Of a DNA stretch of 64,000 nucleotides, positions 53,877-64,000 are shown piece by piece; the stretch's first letter is position 1; the number at the start of each line of letters is the position of its first letter. The position numbers were made by a program, and so were the translations under genes. Origin of the DNA: Ophiocordyceps camponoti-saundersi (nom. inval.) (taxonomy: Eukaryota > Ascomycota > Sordariomycetes > Hypocreales > Ophiocordycipitaceae); contig PDHQ01000010.1 in assembly GCA_003339415.1 (NCBI GenBank), positions 310,740 to 374,739 on the forward strand. Reading direction: 5' to 3'. Under the pieces are notes generated by a model. That model saw only the letters and a list, made by a program, of their open reading frames with translations, ran no database searches and had not been told where the DNA came from.

Positions 53877-56402
53877 ATGGCTTCTACCGACGACCCCAGT
53901 CTCGACTCTCATCAACCCGTATTTCACATCGGCAACCATGATTCCACCCGAGACGTCCCTCTCACCGACCTGCAATATGGTCATCTCCTGAACCAAGGCG
54001 TGAGCATCAGTTTGCCTTTCTTGTCGCCGCTGTCTCTAATCTCCCCATCAGATCAGCTTTGCGACGACACCCATCACCAATGGCCACTTCAAGGCCAGAG
54101 TTTTCAAGCTTGTCTCGGACCATTTGGCCTTTCTGGATCAGAAAGACGAGACTGCAACCAGTACGACAACGTCGTTCCGGGCTGAGCCCATCCTGCCACC
54201 CCTGACCCCCCAGGATACCGGCATGTTCCCTTCTCCGGCCATCACCACCTACACGGCTGTTGTCAGCCCATGGATTGATCTCTCATCTAAGAATCCCATC
54301 ATCGCCAGCATCTCCCGTCAGGTTCTCCATCTGGAGATCAACTATGCCAACTTTTGCGGTGTAAGAAGTATCATCATCGCCGGGCCGCCTCGTGATTCGT
54401 GCAACAATGGCAGCCAGGGACTGATTCAATTCTCTCGCGCCGTACATGAAGCTCTCACCATTGGAAACTGTTTATCCTTCCTAATTCACATTCCCATGTG
54501 TCGGGAACCCCAAGATCATGACTCAATCGAGACGCTGTCGTCCCTCAACCGGCAGAGTTTTGACGATAAGAGCAAGCATGTTGATGATGTCTTTAGCTGT
54601 TGGGAGTCTTGGCATCAAATCCGGACTGTCTGCCGTTACAACTTGAGGCTCTTCGTTGGTAAGTCACGTACAACCTCTGGATAAGTCCTGTCGTTACTGA
54701 CGTCAATTGCGCCGCGTACAGCTCTCAAGTTGCCGAGGCTGATGCCGGAAAAGGAGCTGCAAAGCCGATGGTTCGCAGAACCTGTACATTATTTGACCAT
54801 AAACTCAGATGTGTTCCAGACCAACAAGAGTGGCTATCCCTGCCTCTCGAAATACCACCAGGAAATGATTGTCGCCCACATGCGGCTCAAGGCCAAGCCG
54901 GGGCTGCTTCTGTGCAATGTCGGTCCCGATGCCTCCCAATTCAGGGCACATTCGCCCTCGCTACTAGCCGCTCCGCCGCCAGTCACCGACGAAGACTTTC
55001 CGACCTTGGCCCAGGCGTCAAGCGAGTCTCTAACTCAAGGCCGTCCCTCCGGCGGAAACGATCACATTGCATATCTCCAGTGGCTCGAGTCACAGCAGCC
55101 GCCTCTCTCAAATATTGAATTCACCACTCTGACGAGTTTTCAAGACTGGCTTCAGTCGCCGCTTCAGCCGTTGGCGGATAATCTAGAGTCTGCCACCTAC
55201 GAGGTTTTCGAGGGCGATCCCGTCAAGTACAACCGGTACGAGGACGCCATCGTGGAAGCCTTGACCGAGTGGAAGAAGCTCCGGCTGCCGACTTCCAAGG
55301 AGGGCGTCGTCGTCGTCGCTGTCGCCGGCTCTGGACGTGGTCCCCTGGTCACGCGAGCTTTGCGGGCAGCAGAGCTCACCGGCGTCGCCATCGAGGTTTG
55401 GGCGGTGGAAAAAAACCCCAACGCTTACGTTTATCTCCTGCGTCAAAACCAGACTGCGTGGGGCGGCGTCGTCAACGTGGTCAAGACAGACATGCGGGCC
55501 TGGAAGGGCCCAATCGTTAGCGAGGGACAAAACGGAGGTCCAGTGTACGGCAAGGTGGACCTGCTGATATCCGAGCTTCTCGGCTCTTTTGGCGACAACG
55601 AACTGTCTCCGGAATGCCTGGATGGTATCCAGCACGTATTGGCCGAGCCGCATGGTATATCAATACCCAGCTCATATACGGCACACCTCAGCCCCATCTC
55701 GAACCCCAAGGTATACGCCGAGATCCAGACGAGATCGGCCGTGGACGTCAACGCCTTTGACACCCCCTGGGTGGTCCGACTCTACGCACTTGACTTTGTT
55801 TGTCAGCGGGTGCCGGACCGCCCCCGGTTTCAACAGGCTTGGGAGTTCTCTCACCCGATTCCCGAGTCGACACTGCAAGCGGTGCAGGCCAAGCGCTCGG
55901 GAGGCGTTGTGGGAGGCGGCGGAGGGAGCATGGCCGGGGCAGCCGGCGCCAATGATCACAACTCCCGATTTTGCCATCTCACTTTTGTGTGTCGTTGCCC
56001 TGGCGTCATCCATGGCCTGGCTGGTTACTTTGAATCGACGCTCTACGAGTCCAGGGTACCTGGTGAGGCGAGGGCCAAGGTGGAAATTAGTACGCACCCG
56101 GAGAGAATCGACCACAAGAGCCGTGACATGGGTTCGTGGTTTCCCATATTTTTCCCTCTCAAGGTGAGTTTGCCGTCCCTCCGATCCGACCCGTCGTGAT
56201 GAGGCCTGACCTGTTACTTCAGGAGCCCCTTACGTACCCTTACGACTCGGAGCTCGAGGTGAGTATGTGGCGCCAAACGGACGACACCAGGGTATGGTAC
56301 GAGTGGCTGGTAGAGGCTTGGACATGGATAAGCCCGACTGCACGCATTAGAATTGCTACGTCGGCCCTGTGCAGCAGTCGAAAGGTGGCTTGTCTGATGT
56401 AG
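53877..56402 (+). CDS. PRMT5: Protein arginine N-methyltransferase 5 (Skb1/Hsl7 type)
   Basis: Exons are 53877-53999, 54052-54658, 54722-56163 and 56223-56402 (introns of 52, 63 and 59 nt), giving 783 aa. PRMT5 makes symmetric dimethylarginine on histones and Sm proteins. The N-terminal TIM barrel spans about 30-320; the SAM-binding motif is VVVVAVAGSGRGPLVTRAL; the double-E loop is SELLGSFGDNELSPE with E528 and E537. The beta-barrel domain follows, interrupted by a Gly/Ala-rich insert (GGVVGGGGGSMAGAAGAN, near 660). The start 53877 was preferred over the in-frame ATG at 53853 because of its better context (agcATGG). The tail ends RKVACLM, without a CaaX spacing. Confidence 0.93.
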
Positions 56403-56832
56403 CGTAGTGATTGGGACGATGTTTATTCAAGAGGCCGGTTACCAATGAGATGAAGAACTTGGCGGAATATAGAAAGCCTATTGCTGTGGTCATGGATATG
56501 GAGATGGCTCAATATGTGTATGTAGATGATGGATCACAACCATTTGTCAGCGATGACGTTGAGATTTCGGGGCCGGACGATGGCAACGACGCCGAAATCG
56601 GGGCCGAGACCGGAGCCGGAGATGGATGAATATTAACACACGCATCTCTGACGTTGACGTGTCCGAGCGTGAGTGAAACTCTCGGAAAGTTCTTCGTATT
56701 CGTACCTCCCTGTTGAGACTGAGATATGGGACCGGAGCAACTGGAGGAGCTGCCCCGCCCTCGAGCCTCGACCGGAAACGTCCAGTCCAGCGCTTCACCG
56801 TCCAGAGCTTCATCACTCATCATATTGCCAAC
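56403..56832. other. Intergenic between PRMT5 and the aminotransferase gene
   Basis: About 430 nt; an acidic ORF (56450-56629) is present but short and without support, probably PRMT5 3' UTR. Confidence 0.55.
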
Positions 56833-58163
56833 ATGTCTTCGCAACAATCGCACCCGACGCTGCTCATTCCCGGCCCCGTCGAATTCGACGATGCCGTGCT
56901 CCAATCCATGAGCCACTACAGGTATGCAGGCGGTACATGACCTATTACGGGAGGGCGAGAGCTAACACATCGGTGGAAGCGAGAGCCATGTGGGCGCAGG
57001 CTTCGTGGCTACGTTTGGCGAGACGCTTTCGATGCTACGACGGCTCTTCCAGACGACAGACGGTTCTTCGCAGCCCTTCGTCATCAGCGGCTCCGGCACC
57101 CTTGGCTGGGATCTGGTGGCGGCCAATTTGATGGAACCGGGCGAGGAGGCATTGGTGCTGAGCTCCGGCTACTTCGGTGATGGCTTCGCCGACTGCCTGG
57201 AGGCGTACGGCGGCAAGGTTACGAAGCTCGAAGGTCCGGTGGGCGGGAAGCCGCAGCTGGCGGACATTGAAAAGGCGTTGAAGGAGAAGCGGTACAAGAT
57301 ATTGACGGTGACGCACGTCGATACTTCGACCGGTGTCCTCAGCGACATCAAGAGCGTGGCGGCTGCGGCGAAGAAGGTATCGCCCGAGACGCTGGTCATT
57401 GTCGATGGCGTGTGCAGCGTCGCCTGTGAGGAGATTGCGTTTGACGAATGGGGTCTGGATGGTGTCTTGACAGCCAGTCAGAAGGCCATCGGCTGCCCCG
57501 CGGGACTGTGCATCTCCATGTTCAGCGGCAGGGCCGTGGCGGCCGTCAAGGCTAGGAAGACAGAGGCGGCGACATACTTTGCGTCTATGAAGCGATGGCT
57601 ACCCAGTACGTGCTTTCGACATTGGATGACGTTTGGCGAGGGAAACTGACACAACTTGTCCGCGCAGTCATGCAAAACTACGAAGCCAAGAAGCCATCGT
57701 ACTTTGCCACGCCATCTCCGCAACTCATCCATGCGCTCAACACGGCGCTGAAGCAGATACTGACGAAGCCTCTTTCTGAACGCTTCCAGAAGCACACCGA
57801 GACGGCGAAAAAGGTTGGCAAGGCGGTTACGGACCTGGGTCTGAAGACGGTGGCCATCGAGGAGGGAGATCGATCACACGCCATGACGGCCATCTACCTG
57901 CCGGACAAGGTGGCCGTGACGGACATCCTGCCCAAGCTTCTGAGCAAGGGCGTCATCTTCGCTGGCGGGCTCCACAAGGAAATTGCGACCAAATATGTGC
58001 GCTTCGGCCACATGGGCGTCTCAGTGGTGAGTTCTGTGCCGCTATTGGTCTGGGCTCGTGTAACTGAACAATCGAGCAGATGGACCCGAAGCGGGATGAC
58101 GTGTCTGAGGCGATCGAGGCGTTTCGAGAGGCGCTGGCTGAGTGCGGCTACAGCAAGGCGTAG
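56833..58163 (+). CDS. AGX1: Alanine-glyoxylate aminotransferase (class V, PLP)
   Basis: Exons are 56833-56921, 56980-57605, 57668-58026 and 58080-58163 (introns of 58, 62 and 53 nt), giving 385 aa. It converts alanine and glyoxylate to pyruvate and glycine. Signs are LLIPGPVEFDDAVL at the start, SESHVGAGFVATFGETL across intron 1, GSGTLGWDLVAANL, the DGVCSVACEE block and the PLP lysine K198 in TASQKAIGCPAGL; the end has VRFGHMGVSV. No peroxisomal C-terminal signal of the SKL type is present (it ends SKA) and no presequence, so the cytosol is the likely location, as in yeast Agx1. Confidence 0.92.
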
Positions 58164-59468
58164 TGACGGCACACTTTATGTTTATGTAGGTAGGTAGATG
58201 GCCAGATCGGTAGGTGTGCTATATATGCATAGTATCTGTATGTATACAGCAAATCGAAGACGCCTCTATTCGTTGTGATGGTGACACGATGAGATGAGAG
58301 ATGTAGGCAGGTAGGTAGGTATGTATGTACGGATATGTAGGTGCGTACATGTAGTACATGTATATCTGTGTATGAGTTTCGTTCTCCTTGATCAAATCGC
58401 GCAGAAGGTTGTCGACGATTCTAGAAGTTGACTCCTCGTGAAGGTATCACGAGAACGATTGGTAGCAGAAGGCGGAAGCGCGATATCGGTGAATGTGTGA
58501 CTGTTCAGTACTCAAGAGGTTCCCGGAACAGCACAGATAGTAGCATGAGATACTTGACCGTTACACACACATTGAATTGACATTGTCTTGAATAAAGGTC
58601 TATTGAAGCCAGCCTGGTGGGGGGCTGCATCGTGGCACCTTGTGTGTTTGTAGCGTGTCCGATGCCTTGTTTGGACGTTTTGTTAGGGGGAGGGAAAAAC
58701 AACCAAGATACATACCTAGGGAGAGAGGAGATTTTGGCCCGTCCTCGAGTATACATACTATGTTTGCACACATAGACTGAGCATAGAGACATCCATAGAA
58801 CCGGGCTGTTATTGAACCGAGATGTCGTAGTAGGTGGTAAGTCTTGTGTGAGTGAGTGAAAGGTGCGCTGATTAGACCCTAAAAGTGGTAAAATGAAGGC
58901 AGACGCACGTGGAGCCGCAGACGTCGTTGGGCGTCAGTCAGCCAGCTGTGGCTTCGACCACTGTCAGTGGGCTTTCGCAGCCTGCGCTACGCTGTGGCTT
59001 TCCACCTGTTAGTGCTCCGCTACCACTGTATCTACAGAGGCTCAGGCTGCCAGCCCGCATAGGTACAGAGTAGGTATCAGTGGGCTCTTCGGCGAATCCC
59101 CTCTGCCGCCCACCACCACCACCTCCTCCCCCTCCACCACCACCACCACCTCCAATACCGCCATCTTCACCAAGGCTGGGCCGTTTTCTTCTGTTCCCTC
59201 ATCAACGCATCCCACCCTCCTCCTCCTCCCCCCCGGTCGCTACCATCGCACCGCCACTGCGAATTATCCCGACCATCTCTCTCTTCCCGATTCCGTTTCC
59301 CCTCTTCTCCTCTCCTATTTTTTTTGTCTTCCTCATCCTCGTTTACCCTTCTCGTTTGCCATCGCCCTGCTTTAAAAAAGCTCTCTCTCAAATCACTTCC
59401 CTACGCGTCGCACAGCGTTCCGTTCGTGCGTCTCGCCCGCTGCTCTGGCCGCCCCTCCAACTCCCCCC

Positions 59469-59545
<77 letters not shown>

Positions 59546-59595
59546 TCTCCCGACTCTAGGATTCCCCCGCCTTGAGCCGCTTCTCTCAACTCCTC
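58164..59595. other. Intergenic, 1.4 kb; promoter and leader of exportin-1
   Basis: No gene seen. TAGG/TATG repeats lie near 58184-58196 and 58306-58345. From 59100 the sequence is a very C/CT-rich leader with long C runs. Confidence 0.6.
59470..59542 (+). repeat. Poly-C tract (34 C, T, 38 C) 53 nt upstream of the exportin-1 ATG
   Basis: C runs at 59470-59503 and 59505-59542 broken by a single T. They lie in the probable 5' UTR or core promoter on the sense strand. Confidence 0.95.
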
Positions 59596-62500
59596 ATGGC
59601 TGTCTCTATCGATGAGCTCGACACCACGGTTCGCACCTTTTATGAGGGTCGCGGGGACCAGGTAAGCTCGCTGCCGCCTTCATCCTCTCCCTCGAGTAGC
59701 CGATCGCTGACGCCATGCGCTCCTACAGCAAAAAGCAGCCCAGGCCGCTCTGAACCAGGTAAGAAGAAAAAAAAAAACCCCGCCCTCCTTCAGAATCAAA
59801 GACCCCGCAGACTGACGCAGATGGTGATGTCAGTTCAAAGAAGATCCCGATGCTTGGCTTCTGGTCGACAAGATCCTCGCTGAAGCTCAGTACCCGCAAA
59901 CGAAATGTATTTCGACCCTTCTTCCTCGCCCTTCCCGTTGTCGCCTTCACAGCTAACTCTTCTTTAGACTTGGGTCTACAGGTCCTCGACAATGTCATTT
60001 CCACGCGATGGAAGGTTTTACCCAGGGATCAGTGTCAAGGTTGGTCTTACTCCCCCTTCTCCCGTCAGAGCGTTGTTGATTTGTTTCCCCCCTCTCTTCA
60101 GGTATCCGAAACTTCATCGTTCAGTTCATCATTCAGAGCTCAAGCTCCGATGAAGCCCTGCGTTCCAACAGGACGCTGCTCAACAAGCTCAACCTTGTCC
60201 TCATCTCGGTACTCAAACAAGAGTGGCCGCACAACTGGCCGGCCTTCATCAACGAAATAATCTCGTCCTGCCATGCAAACCTGTCCATCTGCGAGAACAA
60301 CATGATTATCCTTCGTCTCCTTTCCGAAGAAGTTTTCGACTATTCTGCCGAGCAGATGACATCCACCAAGACGAGGAATCTTAAGCAGACCATGTGCGCC
60401 GAGTTTTCGCAGATCTTCCAGCTCTGCCAGGAGGTCCTCACCACGGCCGACCAGCCCAGCCTCGTCAAGGCGACGCTCGAGACGCTCCTCCGATTTTGCA
60501 ACTGGATTCCTCTCGGCTACATCTTCGAGACGACTCTTATCGACACCTTACGCACCCGCTTTCTCTCCGTTCCCGAGTTTCGCAACATCACTCTGCAGTG
60601 CCTGACGGAAATCGGCGGTCTGCAGACGGGGGGTTCCGGCCCTGCAAACTCATATGACGAGCAGCTCATCAAGATGTTCACCGAGGTGCTCACCACCATC
60701 GCCGATATTATCCCCGTGTCTCTCGACCTGAAGAGCACGTACCCCTCCAGCAATTCTAGAGATCAGGAATTCGTCCAGAACTTGGCTCTTTTCCTCTGCA
60801 ATTTCTTCGGAATGCATCTTAATGTACGTTTTTGCCTCGTCTGTAACGGGAACATATTGGCTGACGCGTTGAAAGCTCATCGAGAACCTCCCGAACCGAG
60901 ACTTTCTCCTTCACGGGCACTACTACCTCATCAGAATATCCCAGATCGACGACCGCGAGATATTCAAGATCTGTCTTGACTACTGGCTCAAGCTCGTTCA
61001 GGAGCTGTACGAAGAAATGCAGCAGCTGCCCGTCACGGACCTGAACCCGCTCATGGCTGTCGGTGGTGGCATGTCGGGCAGCGGCGCGCCCAACCCTGCG
61101 CTGCTCATGAACTACCCTCTTCGAAAGCACAAGTACAACGAGATCCTGTCCAACCTTCGCGTCGTTATGATCGAGCGCATGGTTCGCCCAGAAGAAGTAC
61201 TTATCGTGGAAAACGACGAGGGAGAAATCGTGCGCGAATTTGTCAAAGAGAGTGACACTGTACAGCTTTACAAGACCATCAGGGAGTGCCTCGTCTACCT
61301 GACCCATCTCGATGTCGTCGATACCGAGAATATCATGACGGAAAAGCTGGCCCGCCAGGTTGATGGCAGCGAGTGGTCCTGGCACAACTGCAACGTCCTT
61401 TGCTGGGCCATCGGGTCCATCTCGCTGGCAATGAACGAGGAGACGGAGAAGCGTTTCCTCGTGACCGTTATCAAGGATCTTCTCGGCCTGACTGAGATGA
61501 AACGCGGCAAAGACAATAAGGCGGTTGTCGCCAGCAATATCATGTATATCGTCGGCCAGTATCCACGCTTCCTGAAGGCTCACTGGAAGTTCCTGAAGAC
61601 CGTCGTCAACAAACTTTTCGAGTTTATGCACGAGTCTCATGAAGGTAAGGATGGACATTCCCCGAAGCTGCGTTCGTCAAGCTGACCGATGCGCCAGGCG
61701 TTCAGGATATGGCTTGCGACACCTTCATCAAGATCGCCCGCCAGTGCAGACGGCACTTCGTTGCGCTCCAGCCTAGCGAGCAGGAGCCCTTCATCGAAGA
61801 GATAGTGCGGAACATGGGTAAGATCACCTGCGATCTCACTCCTCAGCAGGTGCACACTTTCTACGAGGCTTGCGGCTACATGGTGGCCGCTCAGGGCAAC
61901 AAGCACCAGCAGGAGAGGCTTCTGTCCGACCTCATGAGCATCCCGAACGCTGCCTGGGATGAGATCATCAAGCAGGCGACCATGAACCCTTCGATCCTGC
62001 AGGACGCGGAGACTATCAAGGTGATAGGAAACATCATGAAGACGAACGTGTCGGCATGCACGTCGATAGGGCCCTACTTTTATCCTCAGATCGGGCGAAT
62101 CTATCATGATATGCTGCAGATGTATCGCGCCACGAGCACACTCATCTCCGAGGCTGTCGCGCGAGACGGCGAAATGGCGACCAAGATGCCCAAGGTCCGG
62201 GGCTTGCGCACCATCAAGAAGGAGATCTTGAAGCTCATCGAGACGTATGTCGACAAGGCCGAGGATCTGCAGGCCGTCCGCGCTCAGATGGTGCCTCCGC
62301 TGCTGGACTCGGTCCTCATCGATTACAGCCGCAATGTGCCGGGGGCGCGGGACGCCGAAGTCTTGAAGGCAATGTCGACCATCATAACCAAGCTTTGCGT
62401 AAGACGGCCTTCTTCGTTCGATCAAGATGGAAAGGTGCTGATGTGTGACGTCCAGGCCTTGATGGAGGATCAAGTTCCGACCATCATGGAAAATGTCTTC

Positions 62501-63382
62501 GAATGCACGCTGGAGATGATCAACAAGGACTTCTCGGAGTTTCCGGAGCACCGCGTCGAGTTCTTCAACCTCTTGCGGGCCATCAACCTACATTGCTTCC
62601 CAGGTATGTTCTTCTCGATTGCAGCCCCTTCCTGGCACACGTACTGACATGGCGACGTAGCCCTCTTGAAGCTGGATAACAACCAGTTCAAGTTCGTCAT
62701 CGATTCGTGCTCGTGGGCCTTCAAGCACGACAACCGAGACGTGGAGGCGGCCGGCTTGAACATGTGCTTGGAGCTGATCAACAACATCGCCGACAAGACG
62801 GACGTGGCCACAGCCAATGCCTTTTTCCAGCGCTTCTTCGTCACGATTCTGCAGGACCTCCTTTTCGTCGTGACGGACAGTGACCACAAAGCTGGCTTCA
62901 AGACCCAGTCGATGCTCCTGATGAAACTATTTTACTTTATCCATCCCGCCGACGGCACGCAGCCCAAGATCCAGGGCCCTATCTACACACCTGATCAGGC
63001 GCAACCGGGAACCAGCAATAGGGAGTTTCTCGGAAACTCTGTCGCGACGCTCCTACGCAACGCCTTCCCCAACCTGCAGCCGTAAGTGTTCCCCCGCTCA
63101 GCCTCTCTCATGTGTCGCAATCTGACCCCTTTCATCAATGGCAGGACGCAAGTCAACATCTTCGTCGAGGGTCTCTTTACCCTCAATACGCAATACGACA
63201 AGTTCCGACTGAATCTCCGAGACTTTTTGATTTCGCTTAAAGAGTTCGCAGGAGACAACGCCGAGCTCTTTATCGTGGAGAAGGAGCAACAAGAGCGTGA
63301 CGCCAAGGCGGCTGATATGGAACGGCGCCAGAAGGTCGGAGGTCTCCTCAAGCCATCGGAGCTCGACGACGACGAGCTGTGA
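59596..63382 (+). CDS. CRM1: Exportin-1 (CRM1/XPO1), nuclear export receptor
   Basis: Ten exons: 59596-59661, 59729-59758, 59834-59906, 59968-60039, 60102-60823, 60876-61644, 61698-62398, 62456-62603, 62661-63081 and 63145-63382; nine introns of 52-75 nt; product 1079 aa. It exports NES-bearing proteins with Ran-GTP. The N-terminal importin-beta-like region contains [19 protein letters not shown]; the CRM1 HEAT repeats follow, with the NES groove around [20 protein letters not shown]. The residue matching the leptomycin-B-reactive cysteine is Thr527. The acidic C-terminus ends [12 protein letters not shown]. Intron 7 (62399-62455) is 57 nt, in frame and open; it was removed because the family reads directly from the KL before it to the LMEDQVP after it. 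Confidence 0.95.
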
Positions 63383-64000
63383 CTTGGCCAGGAACTCAGA
63401 GCAGAGTTTGCTCCCCAGCACGAGGATACTCACCCCTCGGCCTACGACGGGAGCGGCGACGGCTGGGCGCTCTACGGCTTCTGAGCCCGGCCGTCGACGA
63501 GGAATCTGGGGCCGCGGCCACCACAGGTCAGGAACAACGTCGCATTCGATTCTCTTATCCGTAATGATACCAAGTCTAGACGGGCTATGGCGAGAGCTTC
63601 GGCAGGCAAGCCGCGTCACGTCTTGCCGAGTATCCAAATGCTCTCGTGAAAAGCCGGGAGGTTCAGGAGGGGTGGTCGGGAGAGGGAGACGTTGCCGCAA
63701 AGGGGTGGGCAAAGTTGTAGGCGTAGAAGCGGGCGAATACCGCAGGAAGGTGAATGAAAAGGAGACGAGAAAATAGGATTGATTAGTGGATTATTGTGCA
63801 GACGCAGAGTGTCGAGTGTCATACGTGGTGAAGACGATGAAGACTCGTATTGTAGCGAGAAAAGAGTGAGAGCCAAGGACGTGTGGAGTTGTCACATCTA
63901 CTGTTACTTGGGGGATGACAGGATGTATCACGAACAGATGAATGTGTATGTTAGAGACAAAACGGTGCTGAGCCTTTGAATTCCTCTCTCTATTTAGATA
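63383..64000. other. 3' flank of exportin-1, no gene seen
   Basis: ORFs here have no motif or start context; this is taken as 3' UTR and intergenic sequence up to the window edge. Confidence 0.55.

Noticed and set aside
56411..56629. 72-codon acidic ORF after PRMT5
   Set aside because: Starts at a non-ATG codon and probably lies in the PRMT5 3' UTR; too short to support alone.
59080..59559. Pro-rich plus ORF upstream of exportin-1
   Set aside because: Translation of poly-C and CCT repeats in the leader.
61637..62551. 304-codon minus ORF
   Set aside because: Antisense shadow of exportin-1.

Overview
The window is nuclear DNA of a filamentous ascomycete (Pezizomycotina, class Sordariomycetes, most likely Hypocreales). 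The reasons are short GT-AG introns (mostly 49-115 nt), pyrimidine-rich 5' leaders, ATP-citrate lyase split into two head-to-head genes, a HET-ankyrin gene, a GH72 cell-wall enzyme, and a secreted protein of the heat-labile-enterotoxin-A family, a family expanded in insect-pathogenic Hypocreales. The genome is rich in microsatellites, with (CT)n, (TCC)n, (TATG)n and very long C homopolymers. No CRISPR array, intact transposon or canonical tRNA was found. Exon joins were worked out by hand from splice signals and reading frame; each multi-exon model closes in frame.

Layout. 1-0.9 kb: DNA polymerase delta small subunit. 2.9-11.9 kb is accessory in character: a His/Gly-rich secreted ORF, the enterotoxin-A-like gene, a HET-ankyrin gene, a CENP-V/GFA enzyme, a small cysteine-rich secreted protein, then about 2.4 kb without a gene. 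11.9-20.4 kb: SKI8 (with a GC-AG intron), mitoribosomal bL32m, septin CDC10, guanylate kinase and a GH72 glucanosyltransferase. 20.4-21.5 kb is a scrap zone with a broken partial copy of the GH72 gene, an Ala-rich repetitive ORF and a tRNA-like element. 22.1-22.6 kb encodes a Cys-rich, polybasic protein ending in a CaaX box. 24.3-29.3 kb holds ACL2 and ACL1 sharing one divergent promoter, followed by mitoribosomal uL30m.

30.7-32.9 kb is EAF3/MRG15. Its unusually large 1.1-kb intron contains a complete same-strand ORF of 201 codons with its own TATA box, which I regard as the most unusual gene arrangement here. 34.4-38.4 kb: two inner-kinetochore (CCAN) genes, NKP2-like and CENP-Q-like (with three AT-hooks), flank an ER membrane protein. 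39-44.3 kb: a secreted Ser/Thr-rich protein and RTP1/TANGO6. 44.3-46.7 kb is gene-poor. 46.7-63.4 kb: a secreted App1-domain protein, a Gln-rich protein, PRP43, PRMT5, alanine-glyoxylate aminotransferase and exportin-1.

Functional links: ACL1 and ACL2 form one enzyme making cytosolic acetyl-CoA, the substrate for EAF3-linked histone acetylation. NKP2 and CENP-Q act in one kinetochore complex. bL32m and uL30m are in one ribosomal subunit. Most other neighbours are unrelated housekeeping genes.
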